Below are positions 1 to 5,271 of a stretch of 5,271 nucleotides of DNA, one piece after another. Position 1 is the stretch's first letter, and the number at the start of each line of letters is the position of its first letter. The DNA comes from Porticoccus sp. (GTDB taxonomy: Bacteria > Pseudomonadota > Gammaproteobacteria > Pseudomonadales > Porticoccaceae), in NCBI GenBank assembly GCA_011049795.1, contig DRHD01000352.1, positions 1-5,271 of the forward strand, given 5' to 3'. Under the pieces are notes generated by a model. That model saw only the letters and a list, made by a program, of their open reading frames with translations. It made no database searches and was not told the DNA's origin. A program made the position numbers and the translations under genes.

Positions 1-1
1 G

Positions 2-859
<858 letters not shown>

Positions 860-863
860 CTAT

Positions 864-911
864 CTTTAGATCATGACAAGTATAGAGCTTTAGATAATGA
901 CAAGCATTGAG
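864..911. repeat. Tandem direct repeat, 2 x 24 bp, in the hemF-aroE gap
   Basis: Two head-to-tail copies lie at 864-887 and 888-911 and match at 21 of 24 positions. They share the blocks CTTTAGAT and ATGACAAG and end in GAG. The mismatches are C/A at 872/896, T/C at 881/905 and A/T at 884/908. The repeat fills most of the 69-bp spacer between the hemF stop and the aroE start, ending 17 bp before the aroE ATG. It may be a simple slippage duplication or a pair of binding sites. I recognise no known regulator motif, and no good -35/-10 pair accompanies it. Confidence 0.85.
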
Positions 912-928
912 CATCAACAGGCCCAGCT

Positions 929-1750
929 ATGACCGATAACTACGCCGTTTTTGGCAACCCCATAGAACACAGCCAATCCCCGGCTATCCACGCCGCATTT
1001 GCTTTGGCAGCAGGTGAAGATATCTGCTATCAAAAACAACGGGTTGATGTGGGTGGCTTTACTGAGGCGGCAGATGCTTTTTTTGCCGCAGGTGGTAAGG
1101 GGCTAAATATTACTGTTCCGTTTAAACAAGATGCCTATAGTTATGTCGCCAAGCTTACTGCTCGAGCTCGTCATGCCGGCGCCGTGAATACGTTGAGTTT
1201 GCAGGAAGATGGCACAGTGCTGGGTGATACCACAGACGGTATTGGCATGGTTCGAGACATGGAGGACAACCTGGGCTGGAAAATTAAAGCTAAGAAGGTC
1301 TTGGTGCTCGGTGCGGGGGGTGCAGTACGTGGGGTACTTGAACCTTTACTTGAATTGTTGCCACAGCATGTAGTGATTGCCAACCGGACCATAGATAAAG
1401 CCTTACAGTTATCGAAAGGTTTTGCAGAGAGGGGTTACCTGCTAGGTTGTGGTTTTGATATGTTGCCAGGACAGCAGTTTGATCTGGTCATTAATGGCAC
1501 GAGCGCCAGCTTGTCCGGAGACCTCCCCCCTCTGCCTGATGAGCTTTTAGCAAAAAATGCGAACTGCTATGACATGATGTACGGTGCGGAGCCAACGGTG
1601 TTTATGGCATGGGCCAAACAGCATGGAGCGAGCGGTATTGCCGATGGTTTGGGTATGCTGGTCGAGCAGGCTGCAGAATCTTTCCACATTTGGCGTGGGG
1701 TTAAGCCGGAAACTAAAGCGGTGATTACTGATCTTAGATGTAGATTGTAA
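929..1750 (+). CDS. aroE: Shikimate dehydrogenase (NADP+)
   Basis: AroE reduces 3-dehydroshikimate to shikimate with NADPH, the fourth step of the common aromatic amino acid pathway. At 273 residues it is the usual length (E. coli 272). The N-terminal substrate domain has YAVFGNPIEHSQSP (the S-x-S-P shikimate-binding serines are S15 and S17), NITVPFK with catalytic K66, AGAVNT with N87, and catalytic D103 in GDTTDG. The Rossmann domain has GAGGA at 128-132 and the NADP-phosphate-binding NRT at 152-154. The C-terminus has YDMMY (214-218) and ADGLGMLVEQAA (238-249). Oddities: the usual N-T-D is T-T-D, the usual N-A-T-S-x-G is N-G-T-S-A-S, and T-P-F is T-V-F, while the catalytic Lys and Asp remain. 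The ATG at 929 is chosen because MTDNYAVFGNP matches the family N-terminus; a weak AGG (919-921) lies 7 nt before it. The rhodanese gene follows after 18 bp. Confidence 0.97.
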   Translation: MTDNYAVFGNPIEHSQSPAIHAAFALAAGEDICYQKQRVDVGGFTEAADAFFAAGGKGLNITVPFKQDAYSYVAKLTARARHAGAVNTLSLQEDGTVLGDTTDGIGMVRDMEDNLGWKIKAKKVLVLGAGGAVRGVLEPLLELLPQHVVIANRTIDKALQLSKGFAERGYLLGCGFDMLPGQQFDLVINGTSASLSGDLPPLPDELLAKNANCYDMMYGAEPTVFMAWAKQHGASGIADGLGMLVEQAAESFHIWRGVKPETKAVITDLRCRL

Positions 1751-1768
1751 TTTGTGCGGGTGTAGCGT

Positions 1769-2092
1769 GTGAAAAAATTGCTTGGAAAACTTGTTGTGCT
1801 TGTCGGGTTATCTCTATGGGTTAGCTCACCGCTGTTTGCTGCGGAAGAGTTGTGGATCGATGTCCGATCGGCATCTGAATATGAATCAGGGCATTTGCCA
1901 CAGGTTATAAATATCCCCCACATAGAAATTGCAGAGCGAATCATAGCGATTGCTCCAGACCAGCAGACTCCGATTAAGCTTTATTGTGGCAGTGGTCGTC
2001 GGGCGGGCGTCGCCCAGGAGGAGCTGGAAGGCATGGGGTATTTTAATACCAGTAATGAAGGCGGCTACAAAGATTTGCTAAAGAGCAAATAG
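1769..2092 (+). CDS. Small exported rhodanese (PspE-type sulfurtransferase)
   Basis: This is a single-domain rhodanese of 107 residues, close in size and layout to E. coli PspE (104). A signal peptide is visible: MKKLLGK, a hydrophobic core LVVLVGLSLWV, then SPLFAAEE, with likely cleavage around residues 24-25, so the mature enzyme should be periplasmic. Rhodanese features are WIDVRSASEYESGHLPQVINIP (29-50) and the active-site loop LYCGSGRRAG, with C73 as the expected persulfide-carrying cysteine, then MGY (39 bp from the end region) and a GGYKDL tail. The family transfers sulfane sulfur from thiosulfate-like donors to thiol or cyanide acceptors; the natural substrate here is unknown. The start is GTG: a stop lies two codons upstream in frame, and the next candidate (TTG at 1778) would trim the basic start of the signal peptide. 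It sits 18 bp after aroE and is probably in its transcript. The gene ends tail to tail with the carbonic anhydrase-like gene, 20 bp apart. Confidence 0.9.
   Translation: MKKLLGKLVVLVGLSLWVSSPLFAAEELWIDVRSASEYESGHLPQVINIPHIEIAERIIAIAPDQQTPIKLYCGSGRRAGVAQEELEGMGYFNTSNEGGYKDLLKSK
2073..2090. terminator. Possible weak hairpin between convergent genes
   Basis: A perfect 7-bp inverted repeat, ATTTGCT (2073-2079) and AGCAAAT (2084-2090), with a 4-nt loop overlaps the last codons and stop of the rhodanese gene. It lies just where that gene and the minus-strand carbonic anhydrase-like gene converge. The stem is AT-rich. Neither side has a proper T-run: only CTTTGT follows on the minus strand, and AGCGCTTAGTTTG follows on the plus strand. 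Terminator function is therefore only a suggestion from position. Confidence 0.25.
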
Positions 2093-2112
2093 CGCTTAGT
2101 TTGTGGCCCAAA

Positions 2113-2679
2113 TCATTCCACTGCATTGCGCCAATCACCGGCCTGCTCGGCCAAGTATTGGTCTTTTAGTTTTACGTAGTTTTGTGGTGAATAGGTAAAG
2201 AATTTTCGCTCAGCGTCTGAGGCGGTACGCAATAACCGGCAGGGGTTGCCTACGTAGAGGTTGCCGCTTTCCAGTCGTTTTCCGGGGGGAACCACCGTTC
2301 CCGCACCGATAATCACCTCATCTTCCACGATGGCACCATCATTAACAATCGCGCCATTCCCCACCAGAATCCGGCTACCTAAAGTACACCCATGTAAAAT
2401 GGCGCCATGACCAATAATAACGTCATCGCCAATGATGAGAGGCCAGCCGCCCGGGTTAAAGTCACTGGCGTGGGTGATATGCAGTACGGCTCTGTCTTGT
2501 ACGTTGGAGCGGTTACCCACAGAAATGCTGTGCATATCACCCCGGATGACAGCACCAGGCCACACAGAGACATCATCACCCAGAGTAACATCGCCAATTA
2601 CGGTGGCTGCGGGGTCAATATAAACCTTTTTTCCCAGAGTGGGAGTGATGCCTTTGTGAGATCTAATATTGTCGGTCAT
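2113..2679 (-). CDS. Gamma carbonic anhydrase family hexapeptide-repeat protein (YrdA-like)
   Basis: This 188-residue left-handed beta-helix protein belongs to the gamma carbonic anhydrase/YrdA family (E. coli YrdA 184 residues) and was read as a close relative throughout. Hexapeptide-type turns run from about residue 20 to 145, for example VIGDVTLGDDVSVWPGAVIRGD, VGNRSNVQDRAVLH, IIGDDVIIGHGAILHGC and VEDEVIIGAGTVVPPGKRL. Predicted metal ligands are H67 (QDRAVLH), H91 and H96 (GHGAILHGC), the three-His set of the archaeal Cam enzyme, which would be contributed across trimer interfaces. The family is cytosolic; many members are weak or untested as carbonic anhydrases, so CO2 hydration is possible but not certain. 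The C-terminal helix (SDAERKFFTYSPQNYVKLKDQYL) is typical. The start ATG (2677-2679) is preceded by GGAA about 8 nt upstream. It diverges from the YheV-like gene and converges on the rhodanese gene. Confidence 0.95.
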   Translation of the reverse strand: MTDNIRSHKGITPTLGKKVYIDPAATVIGDVTLGDDVSVWPGAVIRGDMHSISVGNRSNVQDRAVLHITHASDFNPGGWPLIIGDDVIIGHGAILHGCTLGSRILVGNGAIVNDGAIVEDEVIIGAGTVVPPGKRLESGNLYVGNPCRLLRTASDAERKFFTYSPQNYVKLKDQYLAEQAGDWRNAVE

Positions 2680-2797
2680 GATACTGTTCCGTGGTCAGTG
2701 ATACTTAACGTTATAATAGCCATACCTCCAAAAGCCTCAAGTCATTTTGGTGCTTCAGGGGCCCATAGTAATTTTTATCTAAATTAGAAGATCCCTT
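2680..2797. promoter_or_regulatory. Divergent intergenic region between the carbonic anhydrase-like gene and yheV-like gene
   Basis: These 118 bp separate two divergent start codons and must hold both promoters unless one lies in coding DNA. For the plus-strand gene, candidates are the TATAAT at 2712-2717, or a weak TTGGTG (2747-2752) with an AT-rich stretch about 16-17 bp later (around 2769-2775). A GA-rich AGAAG lies about 7 nt before the ATG at 2798 as a weak ribosome-binding site. The GGGCCC palindrome at 2759-2764 is too short to interpret. Confidence 0.5.
2713..2740 (-). promoter_or_regulatory. Candidate sigma70 promoter for the carbonic anhydrase-like gene
   Basis: On the minus strand a TTGAGG -35 (2735-2740) and a TATTAT -10 (2713-2718) are 16 bp apart. 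They lie 34 bp or more upstream of the start codon at 2679, in the only intergenic space available to this gene. A perfect TATAAT also reads on the plus strand at 2712-2717, so the -10 could overlap with a divergent promoter, but no good plus-strand -35 is placed 16-18 bp before it. Called by eye from consensus only. Confidence 0.4.
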
Positions 2798-3043
2798 ATG
2801 TATAAAGCCCAAAAACGTTTTATTGCCGGAGCGGTCTGCCCAAGATGCAGTGAAATGGATAAGTTGGCGGTGTTCAGTGAAGACGGCAAGGATTTTCGTG
2901 AGTGTGTGGGCTGTGGCTTCAAGGAGCAGATGTTTCTGCAGAGTGCACCGAAAGAGTTGGAAACAAGGGTTAATCTTACCGAGGAAGAAAAGCTGGATGA
3001 AACAAAACCGGTTAGGCTGGTTGACCCAGGCAGCTCGAATTAG
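2798..3043 (+). CDS. YheV-like zinc-ribbon protein (DUF2387 family)
   Basis: This 81-residue protein matches E. coli YheV in its opening: QKRFIAGAVCPRC here against RKRFIAGAKCPAC. Two CxxC knuckles, C14/C17 and C36/C39 (ECVGCG), separated by 18 residues, form a predicted zinc ribbon. After residue 45 the tail is polar and acidic (LTEEEKLDETKP) and probably disordered, making the protein longer than the 66-residue E. coli form. The biological role of the family is not established; metal binding is inferred from the four cysteines. There is no signal peptide or membrane segment, so it should be cytosolic. The ATG at 2798 directly precedes the conserved start MYKAQKRFIAG. Its stop (TAG 3041-3043) overlaps the stop of the convergent 218-residue gene by 4 bp. 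Confidence 0.92.
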   Translation: MYKAQKRFIAGAVCPRCSEMDKLAVFSEDGKDFRECVGCGFKEQMFLQSAPKELETRVNLTEEEKLDETKPVRLVDPGSSN

Positions 3044-3696
3044 TGAATTATGATTCGGGCAGACTGTCCGTTCAGTAGCAAATTGATCGAGAGGTTATCA
3101 ACCAAGCACGGCCACCGTTGCAGGTCGTTTGCCCAGCGGTGGCTTCTATCTTCTTTACAAGCATCCGGGACAAATACTAGGTCGCGGCTCTGTAAGTTAT
3201 CCGTAATCAGGTGCACCGCCTGATCCAGCTGGTTGGCAAAAGGTTCTCCGATCAGGTGGTGGATAATGAGGTTTGAGCGAGTCATATCCATTGGCACCAA
3301 GGGGGTGTTGTAACAGGACATGAAGCGGTCATTGACCTCCTCAATCAACCGGTGAGCCAGATAGGATTCATCCATCAAAGCATTTAGCCCTTCATGCCCT
3401 TCAATCAAACTGGGGGGCTGGATAAAGAACTCCTTCGCAATTGACATGACTGGCTCGGTATAGTCTGTTATGTCGCATTCATCGGCGATGGTATCGACAG
3501 CATCAATAAACTCAGGAACCTGATCGATGTAGTGAATAATGAAGTTGAGCAATGCTGGCACAATGTTTTGTGGGGGCAGCTGAACGGAATGGTGAAGACT
3601 GTTGGCCCTAACTTTTAGTAGTAGGGCTAACTGGCTTGTGGTGTTCTCGTGAGCTCTAGCTGCGGCGATGGCTTGGCGAATGTTGACAGTATCCAT
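3040..3696 (-). CDS. Uncharacterised 218-residue soluble protein
   Basis: I do not recognise this family. The frame is intact for 218 codons, and no competing frame of similar length exists here. There is no signal peptide and no clear membrane segment. The sequence looks mainly alpha-helical: residues 4-30 (IRQAIAAARAHE, then QLALLLKVRA), 45-73 (an Ile/Leu-rich stretch with IIHYIDQVPEFIDAVDTIADEC), 81-91, 103-128 (LNALMDESYLAHRLIEEVND) and 141-169. A less helical C-terminus with RWPCLVDNL and INLLLNGQSARIIIH could form strands. Several His and Asp/Glu residues are present (H35, H36, H146, H147), but no arrangement I can name as a catalytic or metal site. The ATG at 3694-3696 is the longest start; the ribosome-binding site before it is poor (GGTG close to the ATG). 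It lies 71 bp downstream of the MATE gene on the same strand, with a hairpin between them, so it may have its own promoter. A cytosolic location is likely. Confidence 0.8.
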   Translation of the reverse strand: MDTVNIRQAIAAARAHENTTSQLALLLKVRANSLHHSVQLPPQNIVPALLNFIIHYIDQVPEFIDAVDTIADECDITDYTEPVMSIAKEFFIQPPSLIEGHEGLNALMDESYLAHRLIEEVNDRFMSCYNTPLVPMDMTRSNLIIHHLIGEPFANQLDQAVHLITDNLQSRDLVFVPDACKEDRSHRWANDLQRWPCLVDNLSINLLLNGQSARIIIH

Positions 3697-3721
3697 ACAC
3701 CAAAGCTAGTTGAGTACAGCG

Positions 3722-3743
3722 AAAAGGCAAAGAACATCTTTGC
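3722..3743 (-). terminator. Candidate rho-independent terminator after the MATE gene
   Basis: GCAAAGA (3727-3733) and TCTTTGC (3737-3743) form a perfect 7-bp stem with a 3-nt loop. Read on the minus strand, the stem is followed by C and a run of four T (complement of 3722-3725). It lies about 25 bp past the MATE stop codon and before the start of the 218-residue gene. The stem has only 3 G/C pairs and the T-run is short, so termination may be partial. The plus-strand side has no T-run. Confidence 0.5.
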
Positions 3744-3767
3744 ATAAGAAGGCTATGTTCCTGGTCG

Positions 3768-5093
3768 TCAGGTTTTGCTTGGAGCCCAAAGAGACTGACG
3801 GCTGTAATGAATGAACATGCCGCTCATGAGTAGGCTTCGAATGGCGAGAAAGCTGAGGTAGGACAGCCAAAGGCCGTGGTTGCCCAGAGGCCGAGAAAAA
3901 TACCAGAGAGGTAGGAACAGGCCAAAGGCAGCCAGTAACATGGTGTCTTGCATTGCTCGGGTTTTTCCAGTGCCGATAAAAATGCCGTCAGCGGTAAAAC
4001 AGAGTAGCCCTGCCAAAGGCAAGGCTGTGAGCCATGGCCAGTAATGTCGGGTTGCAGTGGCCACTTCGGGAAGGTCGGTAAAAATGGCAATAATACTGTT
4101 GGGGAAAAGGAGGTAGGCCACCGTCGCTACACAGGAAATCCCGAATCCCCAAAAAGTAACCTCTTTGCAGGTAGTATAAAATTCGTCGAGATTGTTCATG
4201 CCGATGGCGTGGCCAGTGAGTGATTCTGCGGCGTGGGCAAACCCGTCCTGGGTATAGGCCACCAGTAATAGCAATTGCATCAAAATGGCATTGGCCGCGA
4301 GGATACTGTCCCCCTGTCGAGCACCCTGAGCGGTGAAAAAAACCATGATAAATACGAGACATGCTGTTCGGATAAACAGATGGCGGTTGACCCTGAGTAA
4401 TTCTCGATAGCGAGGCCACTGATACAAATGTGATCGATTAATCGACCCATTCATCTTCGACAACTGCATAGCAACCAACACTAAAGCCAATGCAAAACCA
4501 AATAATTCAGCAGTAAAAGACGCCCAGGCAGCCCCTTTGCTGTTCATGTCCAAGCCAACGATAAACAGAAAATCCAAACCAATGTTAGCCAGATTCGTCA
4601 GCAGAACTAGCAGTAATGTGGCTTTGGCACGTTGCAATCCTAGAAGCCAGCCCATGGCGCAGAGGGTGCCTAGGGTAGCTGGTGCAGCAAAAATTCGTAT
4701 TTGACAGTACTCGAAAGCAAGTATGCGAACCTCATCGGAAGGCTTAATTAAATTGAGAACTGTTGTGAGTAAGGATGCCTGAAATATCACCAGCATTGAG
4801 CCTAGCAGTACAGCCAGTACCAGTGACTGGGCAAGTAGCTCTAGGCACCGCCTATGATCATCTGCACCCCAAGCGCGTGCGGTGAGCCCTGTACTGCCCA
4901 TTCGAAGAAAGGCAAAAAGCCAAAAAATCATGGTCAAAATACTACTGCCCGCAGCCACTGCGCCAAGGTAATGCGCTTGCGCTAAATGGCCAAGAATAGC
5001 GGTGTCTACAAGGCCGAGAAGAGGGATGCTCATGCTGGCGGCCGTCATAGGAAGAGCGATGGATAAAACTTTTTGGCGGTGTGTTTGATTCAT
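3768..5093 (-). CDS. dinF: DinF-family MATE efflux transporter
   Basis: This 441-residue multidrug and toxic compound extrusion (MATE) protein is full length, with about 12 membrane segments (roughly 12-36, 43-63, 85-108, 125-150, 155-180, 186-210, 238-258, 265-285, 311-331, 351-375, 382-400, 405-428) in two homologous halves. It shares with E. coli DinF the motifs PLLGLVDTAILGHL (D30 in helix 1, the expected cation-coupling Asp), GLTARAWGA, GWLLGLQRA, GARQGDSILAANAILM, AYTQDGFAHAAE, DGIFIGTGKTRAMQ and LGNHGLWL. Such transporters export organic compounds from the inner membrane using a Na+ or H+ gradient; the substrate cannot be read from sequence. The ATG at 5091-5093 gives the family-like start, but its ribosome-binding site is weak (AGAGTG about 10 nt upstream). 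In enteric bacteria dinF follows lexA; here no lexA is seen and no LexA box precedes it. Its ATG overlaps the stop of the coxB fragment. The symbol reflects family resemblance, not proven SOS control. Confidence 0.92.
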   Translation of the reverse strand: MNQTHRQKVLSIALPMTAASMSIPLLGLVDTAILGHLAQAHYLGAVAAGSSILTMIFWLFAFLRMGSTGLTARAWGADDHRRCLELLAQSLVLAVLLGSMLVIFQASLLTTVLNLIKPSDEVRILAFEYCQIRIFAAPATLGTLCAMGWLLGLQRAKATLLLVLLTNLANIGLDFLFIVGLDMNSKGAAWASFTAELFGFALALVLVAMQLSKMNGSINRSHLYQWPRYRELLRVNRHLFIRTACLVFIMVFFTAQGARQGDSILAANAILMQLLLLVAYTQDGFAHAAESLTGHAIGMNNLDEFYTTCKEVTFWGFGISCVATVAYLLFPNSIIAIFTDLPEVATATRHYWPWLTALPLAGLLCFTADGIFIGTGKTRAMQDTMLLAAFGLFLPLWYFSRPLGNHGLWLSYLSFLAIRSLLMSGMFIHYSRQSLWAPSKT

Positions 5094-5271
5094 GACATGG
5101 ACACTCTGTGTAAGACGATATTCTGACAGAAAATGATCATATGGATATCGTAGATTGCGTGACTTACAGAGGTTACCCCCTTAGGCATATTCATCGCCCA
5201 ACGCTGAGCTTCTTCTGCTAGCACTTGGCCGGAAAGGGCCAGTGACATAACAGGGGCAAGCACAAGCGCGA
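5090..5271 (-). pseudogene. coxB: Cytochrome c oxidase subunit II, N-terminal fragment (truncated both by window edge and by a junction)
   Basis: Reading minus from codon 5269-5267, the frame begins inside a hydrophobic signal sequence (ALVLAPVMSLALSG, then QVLA/EEAQRW, likely cut near 5216). It continues WAMNMPKGVTSVSHAIYDIH and MIIF, which closely matches the mature start of gammaproteobacterial CoxB, where W-x-x-N-M-x-x-G-V/A-T-x-V-S and Y-D-L/I-H-M precede the first membrane helix. CoxB carries the CuA electron-entry site of aa3-type oxidase. Family resemblance stops after Phe (5129-5131). The frame then reads twelve unrelated codons (CQNIVLHRVSMS) and stops at TGA 5090-5092, inside the MATE start codon. 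Both membrane helices and the whole CuA domain are missing, and no other frame restores them before the MATE gene. The start codon lies beyond the right edge. It should not encode a working subunit. It is a pseudogene, a rearrangement scar or an assembly join. Confidence 0.75.
5115..5151. repeat. 7-bp inverted repeat at the coxB/dinF junction
   Basis: ACGATAT (5115-5121) and ATATCGT (5145-5151) are perfect inverted copies separated by 23 bp. They bracket the point (about 5128) where resemblance to CoxB ends. The short palindromes TGATCA (5134-5139) and CATATG (5138-5143) lie between the arms. The loop is long for an RNA hairpin; the element may be incidental, an operator, or a trace of the rearrangement. 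Confidence 0.5.

Noticed and set aside
1567..1944. 125-codon minus-strand open frame across the aroE-rhodanese boundary
   Set aside because: Antisense to two recognised genes, with low-complexity Ser/Thr-rich translation typical of a shadow frame.
2407..2787. 126-codon plus-strand open frame opposite the carbonic anhydrase-like gene
   Set aside because: It is antisense to a clearly recognised family member, and its translation shows no family resemblance; it also runs through the divergent promoter region.
3056..3070. Near-palindrome CGGGCAG-A-CTGTCCG as terminator for the yheV-like gene
   Set aside because: It lies inside the C-terminal codons of the convergent gene, has a 1-nt centre and is not followed by a T-run on either strand.
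3988..4419. 143-codon minus-strand open frame inside the MATE gene
   Set aside because: It overlaps the full-length transporter in another frame, and its Pro/Arg/His-rich translation has no membrane or domain pattern.
5102..5129. LexA (SOS) box before the dinF-type gene
   Set aside because: CTGT and ACAG half-sites occur but are 16 bp apart; a LexA box needs 8 bp between them and the typical AT-rich centre.

Overview
The window looks like chromosomal DNA of a free-living gammaproteobacterium, probably a marine or Pseudomonas/Cellvibrio-type lineage rather than an enteric one. The proteins resemble E. coli and Pseudomonas families: HemF, AroE, PspE-type rhodanese, YrdA-type gamma carbonic anhydrase, YheV and DinF. 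In addition, the right edge carries the start of an aa3-type cytochrome c oxidase subunit II, an enzyme enteric bacteria lack. This placement is from remembered family sequences; no search was run.

Left block, plus strand (1-2092): the 3' part of hemF (aerobic coproporphyrinogen III oxidase, cut by the left edge), then aroE (shikimate dehydrogenase), then a small exported single-domain rhodanese that starts at GTG. The aroE-rhodanese gap is 18 bp, so these two are probably co-transcribed. The hemF-aroE gap of 69 bp contains a tandem 24-bp repeat.

Middle block (2093-3043): a gamma-class carbonic anhydrase-like hexapeptide protein on the minus strand meets the rhodanese gene tail to tail. It diverges, across a 118-bp AT-rich promoter region, from a small YheV-like zinc-ribbon gene on the plus strand. 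The YheV-like gene overlaps the next, convergent gene by 4 bp.

Right block, minus strand (3040-5271): an unrecognised 218-residue soluble protein, a full-length DinF-family MATE transporter (441 residues) followed by a small hairpin and T-run, and, ahead of the transporter, a 5' fragment of coxB. The coxB reading frame enters from the right edge with a signal peptide and the first residues of mature subunit II. It loses resemblance to the family after an H-M-I-I-F segment and stops inside the ATG of the transporter gene (ATGA overlap). The rest of coxB is absent, so this looks like a rearrangement or deletion junction, or an assembly chimera.

Most of the window is ordinary housekeeping DNA. 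The points that deserve a second look are the coxB/dinF junction, the orphan 218-residue protein, the 24-bp tandem repeat and some unusual residues in AroE. I see no RNA gene, CRISPR array or insertion sequence, and no defence or other novel multi-gene system.
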